A stretch of DNA of 64,000 bases from Gambelia wislizenii. Taxonomy: Eukaryota > Chordata > Lepidosauria > Squamata > Crotaphytidae. Both the position numbers and the translations under genes were made by a program. Every line of letters starts with the position of its first letter. The stretch's first letter is position 1. Of the stretch, positions 10,885-22,139 are shown in pieces. Under the pieces are notes generated by a model. The model saw only the letters and a list, made by a program, of their open reading frames with translations, did not search any database and had not been told where the DNA came from. Location: positions 242,768,645 through 242,832,644 of the forward strand of contig JAUMIR010000005.1 in assembly GCA_030847615.1 (NCBI GenBank), in the 5' to 3' direction.

Positions 10885-11427
10885 TAGGTTGAAAATCCCT
10901 TATTTGAAATGCTTGGGACCCAAAGTGTTTTGGATTTGGGGGTGGGGATTTTGGAATATTTGCATATACAGAATGAGATATCTTGGAGATGAGGCCCAAG
11001 TCTAAACAAAATTCATTTTTGGTTTCATGTACACTTTATACACAGAATCTGAAGGTAATTTTATATACAATATTTTAAATAATTTTGTGCATGAAACAAA
11101 GTTTGTGTACAACACAGAAAGAATCACAACCTGGAAACATCACCCAAGGTGACCTTCTGCTGTGCTTTCTGCAACTGGACTTGTTTATCTCGGATTGGCC
11201 TTTTTAGTCATCAGCACGCTTGCACAAAGCACGGGATGAGTCCTTCCTGAATCTTCGTTTGCGAAGAAAAGCCAGAGAGAGAGAGAGATTTTAAATAATT
11301 GTGCATGAAACAAAGTTTGTGTACACTGAACCGTCAGAAAGGAAAGGTGTCACTATCTCAGCCACCCACGTGGACTGCTTTAGATTTTGGAGCATTTCAG
11401 ATTTCTGGATAAGGGATACTCAACCTG
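10885..11427 (+). mobile_element. Tigger-like element interrupted by a LINE tail
   Basis: Ends are taggttgaaaatccctta and taagggatactcaacctg, inverted and flanked by TA (10883-10884, 11428-11429). The body (gaatatttgcatatacagaa and the stretch ending cagccacccacgtgg) matches a family I know from mammals as a pogo/Tigger MITE. The insertion at 11112-11287 splits it. The right end of a related copy lies at 27520-27595. Confidence 0.78.
11112..11287 (+). mobile_element. Vingi/Ingi-like LINE, extreme 3' end only
   Basis: About 175 bp: the final coding piece with the zinc-knuckle codons (near 11152-11235), the perfect hairpin cttcgtttgcgaag at 11252-11265 and the (GA)n tail. Flanked by a 38-40 bp target duplication (11072-11111 and 11288-11325), with one 2-base length difference. 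Confidence 0.85.
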
Positions 11428-11429
11428 TA

Positions 11430-12900
11430 CAGGATTCCAGCAACTATTTATATATTGTGCAAACAGGCAAGGAAAAGGCTTTTCTTTTTACTGTTGCTAC
11501 TGTGTGGGATTAAAACAATGCCATTCTTGTCCTGTTGCATTACTGGAGAACAGGGGCACTAGCCTATGGCATTCTTGCCATAGGTGAAAGTCTGGATGGA
11601 GTTCCCTTCCTGCTGTATATGTACAGAGAAATTGATATGTTTGTTTTTAAAATTTGTAACCCCCTCTGTGTCAAAGATTTTAGAGTGGTGTGAAATAAAT
11701 TAAAACCACCAAATACAAAAATTTGCAACCAGTGCAGCACCATCAGCAGAGGTGTTACCTGCTGTGTTTCTCTTCTGAAATATATTTTAGCAGCAAGCTC
11801 TTCGTTGTTAAGGGCTTGCTGTATCATTTAGAGCAGGAAGTGTTTGAACATATCCTAGAGTTCTATTCAGTTTGATTGTAATATTCTCCCATCCCCACCC
11901 TATTAGTGGAACAGGAAATTTGTCTTGTGAACTTCTGATTTTGAACAGTATTGGAATCTTGCCTTGTTACAAAGGGGCAGATTTATAGCAGGGAGCGGCT
12001 ATTATATTTTTAACTTGACCAGTAGATTGCATAATAGGCCATGCTGATCTATGAGGAGTGTTGTTTTGTTTTTTAAATGAGTGCTGGTCAGGAAGTTAAG
12101 CGTAGGAGGTCTGTTAGACTGTTGTCTCTGTTTTATCCTTATGCAGTGCATTTGCAGTTTAGCTGCATTTGATGGATGCTATGTGTGCTCCCAAGGTCAG
12201 TAGGATCAGATTGTTTACAGTGGAGTTTTTGTCTCAGGGCCAACACACATGCCTGCAAGATGTTCCAGTACTTGCTCTTCAGCTAATGCCACCGTCAGGA
12301 AAACAGGGGAATGAGAGAGAGAGAGAATGAGAGAAAGGGAATGAGAAAACAGCACAGTCTGGAGGAAGCAACACAGCTGGGAGTCTCTTTTTAATTAAGG
12401 TTTCAAGACTCACTATTTCCGCTGTCAAATATCACTGTTCATAACTTGTTGAGAGTAAAACATCTTCCCAGGGTACTGGGCCAGACATAATGTAACTCCT
12501 CTCTTGAGTTATATTTGCAACATTTTTTAAAAAATAGCTTCCTCATCCTGGCAGCCTCCAAATGTGTTGGGTTATAACCACCATCATCCCCAGGTGGCTG
12601 GGGGTGATAGGAGGGTGCCAGGTTGAAGGTGGCTGGGGGATACAGCAGAAATTTGACATAGGGAACTTTGTATGCTATAACATATAAAGTTCCCTGTGTG
12701 AACATAGCCAGAGGTGAGGAATACATAGTAGGAGTTGCAGTCCAACATCTGAAAGGCGTCATGGTTCCTAGTCCTACTATAAACTATGCTGTTGGTTGGT
12801 GGGTTTTAATAGGTCATTGAGTATAGGTGACAGTTTGGATTTGTTTGCTTCCTGGGATTTACCTGTATAAATCTAGCACTTGAGCTTTTTTTAAAAAAAT
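11430..12900. other. Intronic stretch with only weak repeat remnants
   Basis: Contains a small GA-rich patch at 12314-12345 and a degenerate hAT-like remnant near 12690-12765 (ggagttgcagtccaacatctg). Otherwise nothing recognised. Confidence 0.45.
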
Positions 12901-12904
12901 GTTG

Positions 12905-13163
12905 TTAAAGACTCATAGACTCATAGAGTTGGAAGAGACCATGTTGTGTGTCTTCAATTCATTTCTAGCTTATGACAACTCTAAGGCAGCCCTATCATGG
13001 GGTTTTCTTGGCAAGATTTATTCAGAAGAGGTTTGCCATTGCCTTCCTCTAAGGCTGGGAGAAAATGACTTGCCCAAGATAAGCCACTGGGTTTCCATGT
13101 CTGAGTGGGGATTCGAACCCTGATCTCCAGTCCAACGCTCAAACAACTAAACCACAATGGCTC
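12905..13163 (-). mobile_element. CR1 3' terminus plus Sauria-type SINE, antisense
   Basis: 12905-12937 is a CR1 end (actcatagactcatagagtt). From about 12939 a Sauria SINE runs antisense, with ggttttcttggcaagattta, box-B-like gggattcgaaccctg at 13109 and a decayed head near 13160. Confidence 0.8.
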
Positions 13164-13169
13164 CTTTTT

Positions 13170-13610
13170 AAAAATTAGATAACTGTATTAAAATTTTAAA
13201 ATGATTTAAAAATATTGCATGGTTCTATGTGATTTAAAAACTTCTCTTATCTGTGCCTCATCCTCATACCTTTTGATATAGAGTAGAATATAAAAACATG
13301 GGTGCAAACTGTAGCATGTGATGATCTTGAGTGAAAGCTTTTTTGTTATATATTGGTTTGGGCTACAGTCCTGAAGACACTTACTAAGCAACATGCTTAC
13401 TAAGGAGCATCTGCATTTCCAACCCTATAGTTGGTGCTGGAATTTCAAGAATTTCTACTGTGCAAAGGGCTGGTAACTAATTTTGATTTTAACAACTAAA
13501 TACTTGCATACGTCGCACATTTAGCATATTTTCCCACAGTCTTGAATGTTGAAGTTACTGTTATGTGCCTTCCTATCATTTGGTATAAAGAGCAGAAGCA
13601 ATTTTAATGT
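13170..13610. other. Intronic stretch, nothing recognised
   Basis: AT-rich; no identifiable element or exon. Confidence 0.45.
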
Positions 13611-13616
13611 ATGATG

Positions 13617-14166
13617 AACAATCCTAAATATACACTGGACTGACTATGTGACGAATGTTGCTATCCTTGAGCAAGCAGGGATCACCAGCATTGAGGCCAT
13701 GATATTGAGAACACAGCTGCGCTGGGCAGGGAACGTTTCTAGGATGGAGGACCATCGCCTCCCCAAAATAGTACTCTATGGTGAACTCGCCATGGGTCAG
13801 TGTAAGAGGGGCACTCCAAAAAAGCGATACAAGGACTCCCTGAAACAACATCTCAGGCTCGGCCAAGTTGATCACCAACAATAGTCCGCCCTGGCCTCAC
13901 ATCGGGAGGCATGGAGACACACTGTCCACAATGCTGCAGCCTTATTTGAGAACTCATGCCGAACAAGTCTCGAAGAGAAATGACAATGCAGAAGGAATCA
14001 CAACCCGGAAACATCACCCAAGGAAACCTTCTGCTGTGCTTTCTGCAACCGGACTTGTCTATCTCGGATTGGCCTTTTTAGTCATCAGCGCTCTTGCAGA
14101 AAGCGCGGGATGAGTCCTTCCTGAATCTTCGTTTGCGAAGAAAAGCCAGAGAGAGAGAGAGAGAAA
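13617..14166 (+). mobile_element. Vingi/Ingi-like LINE, 3' 550 bp
   Basis: Starts at acaatcctaaatatacactg, within the RT C-terminal part (TNVAILEQAGITSIEAM, then LRWAGNVSRMEDHRLPK). A stop ends the frame near 13884. The zinc-knuckle CX2CX12HX3C lies at about 14033-14097. A perfect 5-bp-stem hairpin (cttcgtttgcgaag) sits at 14129-14142, then the (GA)n tail. No clear target duplication. Confidence 0.85.
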
Positions 14167-14169
14167 ATT

Positions 14170-14640
14170 AAATGAGGCATTTCTCCAAGTAAGGTGGTAT
14201 AGATTTGCAGCTTTAATCATATATAAAAAGACCACCCATCAAGGGCAATATTTCTGCTTTTAATCCCACTTCACTGTTTCGTTTAATTCCTTTTCTCAGT
14301 GTTTCCTGATCCCATTTATGTTCTCTTGGTTAAGTCTTTTCCCTGGTGGCTTATTTCATATGCATATTACTATCCACAAAAATTATTCTGGAAGTACTAG
14401 TCTCAAGATAGTAACAGGGCATATAAAATAATGTTTAAATTTCTCGAGTAGGAGAATTGACTCAGTGGTAATTTAGCAGTGGAATCATTAGGAAGTATTT
14501 ATTTGTTGAGTTTATTACTGGTTTTTTTTTAAGCACTCTGCAGTCTTATTCCTAGGAGAATTTTCAGATCAGAAATTACATGTCTGTAGGGGAGTCCACA
14601 TATGTAAATTATGTGGGCAGTGATAGAACTGTTTTTGATG
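14170..14640. other. Intronic stretch, nothing recognised
   Basis: No repeat, exon or RNA gene that I can identify. Confidence 0.45.
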
Positions 14641-14665
14641 TGTGCCTTCAAGTCCATTTCCGAGT

Positions 14666-15206
14666 TACGGTGTTATAGCCCCCCTGAATCTTCACCTCCA
14701 ACTCTGACTCCTCTAGTTTCATACTGTCTGACTCTTGACTCCTTCATAAATGACAAATTTATATGAATTAGTAATAACAATTTTACTGTAGTAAAAATAG
14801 CTAACACACATTGGAAACTGTTTAATGCAGTGCAGATGAGTAAATAGCTATTGCTTAAAACAATTTGTAAGCTGCTCTGATAGCCTTGTGGCTGAAGAGC
14901 GGGGTATAAATAAATAAGTACATTTAAAAAAAATAGTAAAATGGTAGCACAAGGCATTTTATCATCACCACATGAATCATCAGACTGCAGTACTTAGATT
15001 GACAGAACAAAATATATATTTATTTGATTAAAATTTCTGAATAAGAAAACTTCCCTAAATTCCTTTAAAAGTAAGTATGCAACAAACAAAATATTTAATA
15101 TTATACGTTTTTATTTTGAAGCTGGAGTCAGAGTCATTTCATTTCTACTGACTCCAACTCCACTCAAAATTGCTTCTAACTCCACAACTTCAACACCGTA
15201 GCCTTG
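14666..15206. repeat. Dispersed repeat with gactccaactcc-type ends
   Basis: Left side holds ttacggtgttatagcc and gactcctc/gactcttgactcc runs. The right side holds ctgactccaactccactc and ends caacaccgtagcc. The tacggtgtt end is inverted between the two sides. A SINE tail (14796-14927) is nested inside. Class not determined. Confidence 0.5.
14796..14927 (+). mobile_element. tRNA-SINE 3' part (5'-truncated)
   Basis: Starts at agctaacacacattggaaac and ends in taaataaata. Nearly identical to the corresponding part of 10001-10197, suggesting recent spread. Confidence 0.75.
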
Positions 15207-15209
15207 CAA

Positions 15210-16200
15210 CTAACAAACATAATTGGGAAGATGGACACTTGAAGGTGCGCGCGTACACATGCATGCACAGAGACAGAGATTCATAATTGTAAAGAAATGC
15301 TTCAGTGGATAGTGATTCTTCACTTTCACTATGGCATTTCAGAGTACTTAACTTTAGGCTGAGTTATGTCCTACAAAGGTCTACTGAAGTATGCAAGTAG
15401 AACACTGAAGACCAAAGAGTGATTATTTTGCACAGAACACACAATGGGTGCATTCACATGATACAACAAGGTGAGAATCTACAGGGATCCAGGCATGTCA
15501 TGAACAAGGAGTGTTCTGGTATATGCTGCTTAGTCAATCCAAGCCATAGAGCTTCACTCTATAATTGGTTTATTGTATTACCTGGCAGCAGGAAGCTTTA
15601 CTTCTTTTCCTTCCAAGAAACCAGGGAAAGAAACCAAGAATAAAACCTGGATTCTTTTTTCTGGTTTGTAGGAGGAAACAATGTAGAAAGGGGAAGTTGG
15701 ACATGGGCACATGGGGTTATTCTTCTAAAGCATTCATGGAAAGGGATTTGGATAAAGTGTGATAACTTGAAGTACAAGCCCCATATGACATTCAAGAAAA
15801 ATTGCTTTCTGTATTTTGGCTTTGAGCAACAGATATTGTATTTGCTCTTCTTTTTTTTTTTCTGTGAAGAGTGTCACAAACCTCAAGGCATGTACGGTAT
15901 CAGTTTATGGATATTTTCAGGAGAGAACTCCTGCCCCTCCCCTTCCACAAACAAGCGGATGACCAGTTCTAAGGTACTGCTTTCATTGTCTATGCTTTCA
16001 ACAGGCATCGGTTCCAAAAGCACTGACTTGGAGGGGAAAAAACTTCTTTTCTGGAACTGACTGTGCAAAAAACAACAAAACCTTCAAGAATTTTAGTAGA
16101 TTTCTTGAAAGACTTGTGGGCTTTTGCACTCATTTTTTTTTTTTTGTAGCAGTAGGATGTGAATTTTCATTATCACTGAGTGTATGATCTTCTCTTATGT
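15210..16200. other. Intronic stretch, nothing recognised
   Basis: About 1 kb without identifiable elements; poly-T runs at 15851-15861 and 16133-16145. Overlapping short open frames on both strands have no similarity that I can see. Confidence 0.45.
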
Positions 16201-16333
16201 AATATCTTTCTGATGGGTTGGATTGCAATACCTATCATGCCTAATGGCCATACTGGCTACAGATGATAGGGGTTTTAGTGCAAAGATCTGGAGCATGCCA
16301 GGCTTGGAGGAACCTAGTTTATGGAGATTATCA

Positions 16334-16516
16334 AACTACACTGTTATAGCACTGTCATTCCATTTTAACTGCTGTGGCTGCCTCCTGTAGAAGCCTGGGA
16401 TTTGCAGTTTAGGGAGGGGCATTTAGAATGCTCAGCCAGCGAGCAATTAGGCTTCACTAAATTACAAACCCCAGAATTCCACAGGAGGCAGCCACAGCAG
16501 TTAAAGTGAATAGTGG
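16334..16516. repeat. Fold-back MITE-like repeat
   Basis: Left arm contains tttaactgctgtggctgcct. The right arm is its complement (aggcagccacagcagttaaa at 16485-16504). Ends are tacactgttata and tataacagtgta, inverted. Same family as 56830-57240. Target duplication unresolved. Confidence 0.68.
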
Positions 16517-16583
16517 TATAACAGTGTAGTATGGTAAGGCTGAATGCGGATAGGTGAAGTGAGTGGGATATTTTCTTTTAAGG

Positions 16584-16721
16584 ACGGGGTGGGAATCATG
16601 CAGCTGTGCCAGTGTTGTTGGACTGCAAGTACCAGCAGCCCTAGCCAACACAACCAGTGGGGAGGAATGATAGGAATTGCAGTCCGGCAACATCTGGAGG
16701 GCTACCCTTGTTCCATTCCTA
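16584..16721. mobile_element. Small hAT-like fold-back element
   Basis: Starts ggggtgggaatcatgcagc and ends gttccattccta. The internal pair ttgttggactgcaagtacca and tgataggaattgcagtccgg is inverted. Internal structure typical of squamate hAT-derived MITEs. Confidence 0.55.
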
Positions 16722-16724
16722 AAG

Positions 16725-18180
16725 CAATGGGAAGACATGGTGTATATAAACTAAATTCAGGAGGATGATGTTCATTGATGCATTCTGTGTGAATAGAGTG
16801 GGCAGCCATGAGTTCAAATTCCAAGCATGCTGGTTTAAATAAAATGAGTATGTGTATGGCTGTTGGATTGCTACAGAAGTGGAGTCAGCTACAGCTTGAT
16901 GTTTTGAAACCTCCTTCCTTAGAGTTTTTCTAGGCAAGGGTTTCATATCTGTATCTGGTACTATTTAGCAAGTATACATCCTTCCCCAAGATAAGGATTG
17001 TCCTGTTGAGTCGCCTTTAATTCCATTTCTGTGATCCTTTGCCTCCTTCCCTGATGCCAGCAACTGACCAGATGTGGAGAGGCAAACATGAATGGCCTCT
17101 GGAGATTAAGCTGCATACTTTAGGGTTTTTTCTGCAGGATGATTTAAATGATCAATCTCACAGAAACCAGAAAGATGCTGGTAATCCTCTCCCCTGTGAT
17201 TCTGAGACAGATGGTTGCAATTGAATTCTTTGGGATTTGGGAACAATTGAAGCATTTCACGATATGTTGTGAAGAATATATTAATATGCTTCATGGACTT
17301 GTTCCATTTCTTTTCTTTTTAAAGTCTGTTACCGTTAGTCATTGCATACCTATTTTAGATTATAAATCCAGTGTACAATTCATTTTGTGAAAGAAGATGC
17401 TATAAAATGAAACTATAGTCCTATACCCTGCTATAGAGGAGTACTGTAGCATGTGGGGAAATAATCATTGTAATGTAAAAGCAATCTTGTGTACCTCATT
17501 CACAATCTTAGATAAGTCTAGGGTTTTTCCCTGCATGCATTTTGTTCTCCCAAAATTCCCTTCTCTTATTTCACTGGGCACTTCCAGCCAACTGGAAGTG
17601 CTGGGTCATTCAACACATGACCTAATTTGAATTTTATTGCTTTTGTGTAAGTTCCCTTCTGAATCTGACTCTCCATGAGGATGGATGTATCTTAGCCATC
17701 TTAAGCTTTCCTGTAACCATGCTATGATGATCGGAACCCAGCCCACCGCTGTAGGCTGAGTGAGTTTTATTACCTAAATACCTTTAGTTAGGGACCTTTT
17801 CTTAAGTCTGTTTTTAGTATGTAGATTGAGATTGAAATACCTTCAGTAAACTTTGTTTTGCATTTTAAACTGACTCCTTTGTTTTGTAATGAGTCTAATT
17901 TAACTGGGAGGATCCCAGATCTCTTGAATACACTTTTAAATGATAATTGAGCTTACAAGTCTGCATCTTAAGTGCATTCTGCATGAAGCATGAAGTCAAA
18001 AGTGACTGAATGATTTTAACTCTTTTTAAAGAAAAAAAAATTCTTGTTGTTTTTAAAAAGGACTAGATCCTGGAATTTTTTAATACAATTTTATTTTTAG
18101 ACTCATTACCTTCCCACAAGTAGGCCCCAATGGACCCAGTGAGAGTTCTAAGTAGATCCATATAGGGTTTAATGGTTATA
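16725..18180. other. Intronic stretch, nothing recognised
   Basis: About 1.45 kb, low GC, no recognised repeat or exon; one of the cleaner unique stretches. Confidence 0.45.
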
Positions 18181-18185
18181 GGACA

Positions 18186-18464
18186 TTATCAGATATCTCC
18201 AAAAAACACAAGAGGAGCTCGCGAGGACAATGTTACTGTCCCATGAATGGGTGGGTCCCAGTTTCAGATGTCCTTGTCATTCTTGTGTGCTGACTCTGTG
18301 CTGCAGCCATGAGTAAGGTGTTGCTTTTCATTGACGGGGCGGTGTTGGCTGCAGCATGGAGTCAGCATGTGAAGATGACAGCGTTGTCTGAAACTGGGAC
18401 CCGTTCGTGGGACAGTAACATCATCCTTGTGTGCTCCTCTTGTGTTTTTTGCCACATCTGATAA
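18186..18464. repeat. Long palindromic fold-back element
   Basis: Arms of roughly 120 bp (18186-18310 and 18345-18464) surround a 34-bp loop. They share ttatcagat at the tips, acacaagaggagc, gttactgtccca, gggtcccagtttcaga and atgctgcagcca-type sequence near the loop. No coding. The target duplication is not clear. Confidence 0.72.
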
Positions 18465-18759
18465 TCTCCATAGTCCTGTAGTCAAAATTCAACACTCCCT
18501 TCCCCTAGTTTGGTTTGACCTATTGCATCTCTGCCACTTTTAATTTGTTGATTTTCAGGAGAAAAATATACAGTATTCTATGACTGTTATGTATCTGTTT
18601 TGTAAGTCATGATGCTTCCATTTTGGTAGTCTTTTGCCCTTTTTGCCTGATATAGCTGTGTTTCCTTCCTCTTTTCATCCCCAAACATCTCAGAATATCT
18701 TGTGCCAGAACTTTCAGATCCAGATTATCAATGGTTTAATTGATACAGTTACTCTAGGC

Positions 18760-19161
18760 CAGTGGTTCTTAACTTGTGGTCTGTGGACCCCCAGGAGGCC
18801 ACAATGTCCTAATGGGGTCTGCCGAGGATTGAAGGCTGTTCGACCCATGTGACAGGAGCCAAGGCAAAGGCTAGCTAGCTTGGCCTGCACATTGCTGTTC
18901 AGTCGTTCAATCCGCCCCAGCCACAAACGTGCAGGAAGCAGCAGCAGCAGCAGCAGCAGCAGCAAAAAAAAAAAAAAAAAAAGTCTTCCCTGCCCCTCCA
19001 GTGCCTTTGAGGGAAGGTTTAATAGATGGTGTAATTGTATTATTATCAGGTATTAGTGTTATTATTGTTAGACTGTTAAATCCTGAGTTAAGTCTTGGGG
19101 TTCCGCAGCAACAAAAGACATTTAAAGGAGGTCCTTGCTAAAGAAATGTAAAGAGCCACTG
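18760..19161 (+). mobile_element. Complete non-autonomous hAT element, copy A
   Basis: Starts cagtggttcttaacttgtgg and ends aagagccactg, flanked by 8-bp target duplications ctctaggc (18752-18759) and ttctaggc (19162-19169), 7 of 8 identical. About 400 bp, matching the copy at 51044-51436 throughout. Within it a (GCA)n run at 18938-18963 is followed by 19 A residues, which the other copy lacks. No transposase. Confidence 0.9.
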
Positions 19162-19169
19162 TTCTAGGC

Positions 19170-20275
19170 CCCTCAAGGTTAGAGGTAAAGGGCTGAAGGA
19201 AAACGGTGTAACTTGCTTCTCCCTCCCCCTCATCACAATATCACTTCCTGAGTGTCCATGTTACTTCTGTCATCATTAACATCTTGAATGTTATGTACTT
19301 GAATAAAAATGTGTGGGGTCAAGCTGTTATTCTTGAAAATGGGCTCACACATGCACATTTGTGTGTAGTGGTCTGTTATACTCTGTATTTCATTTTGTAT
19401 TTGTTTATTTAGTTAGTTTCTATGTCTCCACTCCTAAAAGTGCTCAGACACGTGGACAAAGGAGGCTCTTATTTCAGAGTGGCTTCAGGGCCTCAACCAC
19501 CTTAATCCAGTCTGAAATCCAATCACCTTAATCCACTCATGTTATGCCACGCCACTTCCGCTCTACGAACCTCATGATATAGTGTAAGTTAAGCACACAT
19601 ATACAAAATCATGTGAAGTATTTACCAAGCAATGTTAAAATTATATGAACTGACACATAGCTGAAATTTACTGTAATTAAAAATATGCTGATGTATATTC
19701 TGTAGTAACTAGACTTCTAGCTGGTGCCTATGGCTGTTAGCAGTTTTCTCTATATGCAAGGGGCTAACACTGATTTACAGATACCAGTCCCATCAAAATG
19801 CAAGTCATAGTTGCACCCATGGGTGTATTTGAGGAATCCTTCTGTTTTGCTTTCCACTGATTCTTCTCCTGGGACGTTAGTGTCTGCTAGCTCAAGGTAA
19901 TGATGCGAGCTGCCATTTCTGTTCCGTTCTTGTGTCTTATACACCACTTTAGAACTGTCAGTGTCTCTCCCTCTCACCCCATACCCCTGCAAACCTTCGG
20001 AATTATAGTTTTTCACGCTGGTAAGAGTGTTTATGTTAAAGACCTTCTAGCCCCGGCAACTTGGTTACATCTGTGGTCCATTTAGGTCCTCCCCATGACT
20101 TGGTATGGGCTGTACCTCTGCCCATTTTATTTATTTTATTGGGGGGTGCATTTCCTGCAAGACCAGAAATAGAAAAAAGAGGACACCTCTCCCCTCACAA
20201 GCTAAGCACTTTGCTTTGTTTAGATGACAATCACCACTCCTGAAAGTTTTTAAACATGATGTTTCTCCTTTTTGA
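19170..20275. other. Intronic stretch, nothing recognised
   Basis: No identifiable repeat or exon in about 1.1 kb. Confidence 0.45.
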
Positions 20276-20276
20276 A

Positions 20277-20660
20277 GAATCATAGAAGTATAGAGTTGGA
20301 AGAAACCACAAGGGCCATCTAGTCCATCCCCCTGCCCTGCAGGAATACACAATCAAAGCATTCCTGACAGATGGCCATCCTGCCTCTGTTTAAAAACCTC
20401 CAAAGAAGGAGACTCCACAACACTCTTAAGGCAGCACATTCCACTGCCAAACAGCTCTTACTGTCAGGAAGTTCTTCCTAATGTTCAGGTGGAATCTCTT
20501 TTCCTGTAGTGTGAGTCCATTGCTCCGTGCCCTTGTCTCTGGAGCAACAGAAAACAAGCTTGCTCTGTCCTCAGTATGACATCCCTTCAAATATTTAAAC
20601 ATGGCTATCATGTCCCCTCTTAACCTTCTCTTCTTCAGGTTAAACATACCCAGCTCCCTA
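20277..20660 (-). mobile_element. CR1 LINE 3' end, antisense
   Basis: Minus strand encodes the CR1 RT C-terminus (MFNLKKRRLRGDMIAMFKYL, then TLQEKRFHLNIRKNFLT and VWQWNVLP). It then runs into the CR1 3' untranslated end with aatcatagaagtatagagtt. 5'-truncated; the frame is open for 74 codons. Confidence 0.88.
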
Positions 20661-20845
20661 ACAAGAGATTAATTTCTTCTTGGTGGTTGTGGTAGGGTCC
20701 AGGCTGCCACAAAAGTGGACAAAGGGTGCATGCCGTCTAAAGTCAACACGTTGTCTGCCCTAGCCCTAACACATTTGGCCCTGTAATTCCCCTGGGTACT
20801 TGGTTTAAAGAGGCTTGAAACTGATTTAAATTTTTATTGTAGTGT

Positions 20846-22133
20846 TGTTGTTGCATGTCTTCAAGTCAACTGACTCACAGTGACCCTGTCCTAGGGTTTT
20901 CTCAGCAACATTTATTCAGAGAATGTTTACAATTACCTTAAGGCTGAGAGAATATGACTTGTTGAATGTCATCCAGCAGGTTTCCATGGCTGAGTGGGGA
21001 TGCAAACCATGGGGCTCATTTACATGGCCAAAACCAAAACCAAAACAAAACAAAACCAAGAAGAATTTGTGCTGAACCTTATTGGTTCACACACATCATG
21101 CACTATGTGGAAGGAGGGGTAGCAAAAAAACCAGTTACCCTGTGACTTTCCATTCCTCTATTTTCCAGGGACTTTTTTGGAAAGTCCAGGACAACACGGG
21201 CGGGCTATTGGTTGTCTGAACAATCAGGAACCATCCTGGGAAATGGGAAGATTTCTGATTGGGCAGACTTTGGAGGGGACGGGCTTGCAAGGGAAGCCTT
21301 GCAATTCTTGATCATCTCTCTCCTCCTCTAGCCTGCCCTTTCCCTCGCGGCTGCCTCTCCCTCCTTCCCTCCCCTTCTCTTCCCCATTCACAGCCAGCGA
21401 ATGGTGAAGAGAGCGGGGAAACAGGGAAGAGGCTGCAGTGGAGGACAGGCGATGGGACTGACAGTCCATTACCTGCCCTTTCCCCCGCTGCTGCCTCTCC
21501 CTCCTTCCTTCCTCTTCTCTTCCCCATTCTCAGCCAGGAGGGGAGAGGCAGCAGCAGGGGTCAGAAGTGCTGTAGCCCTTGGGAGCTCTTTCAGCCCAGC
21601 ACCACTTTTGTTTGGGAGGCTGAAGATGTTTCCGTGACTGTCAGCGGCGCCGGGCGAAAGGAGCTGCCGCAGGGGGAGAGGTGTGTTCTCCGTGACTGTC
21701 AGTCATGGAGAAAGCCCCCTGCCGCAGCGGCAGTGGCGGTGGAGTCGGGAGAAAGGGCGGGCTAGGGGAAGGGGACCTCTGGCCCGCTCAGCAAGCTGCC
21801 AGCCAGGCTTTGGAGCCAGTGGAGAGCCCTAAGCATGGACATACAAAAATGGCTGTTCCAGAATTGCCAGTCTTCCCTTGCAAGCCTGCCCCCTCCAAAG
21901 TCAGACAAAACAAAATTCAGCTCTGCTGTGTTCCCCTTTCCCGGGATGGAGGTACGTGTAAACAACAAATCCGAAAAACCGAGACTTCTGCTACCTGTGA
22001 CAAATCGTGGAAACAGTGAGGGACAGATTCGAGATCTAGATTTCTCGAATCTCCCTGGGATAAAAACTGCTGTGTAGCTGCTCCCCTGGTCCCCTGGTCC
22101 AACACTCAAACCACTATGCCACATGGTCTCTTT
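20846..22133 (-). mobile_element. Sauria-type SINE split into two parts by a 1.07-kb insertion
   Basis: 20846-21012 holds the tail and body up to the box-B region. 22087-22133 holds the remaining head (tccaacactcaaaccactat). The join in an intact SINE falls exactly where the inserted element begins, with TGG on both sides (21010-21012 and 22087-22089). Confidence 0.78.
21013..22086. mobile_element. GC-rich non-autonomous DNA element
   Basis: Begins (gg)ggctcatttacatggcc; the right end, read inverted, begins ggggagcagctacacagcag. Subterminal inverted repeats at about 21232-21308 and 21861-21950 share gactttggagggg and cttgcaagggaag. The interior is GC- and CpG-rich and holds a direct duplication of a roughly 48-bp unit (21351-21398 and 21492-21538, ctgcctctccctccttcc) plus two ccgtgactgtcag units. 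A 168-codon open frame across it is low-complexity and unlikely to be a gene. No transposase. Possibly related to the Harbinger-like MITEs by its ends. Confidence 0.62.
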
Positions 22134-22139
22134 TTGAGC

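Noticed and set aside
18938..18982. Processed pseudogene tail (polyA at 18964-18982)
   Set aside because: The A run lies in the middle of a hAT element bounded by 8-bp duplications; there is no upstream retrocopied gene.
21259..21765. 168-codon open frame in the GC-rich island
   Set aside because: Low-complexity Ser/Pro/Gly/Arg translation of a duplicated pyrimidine-rich unit within a mobile element; GC-rich DNA keeps frames open by chance.
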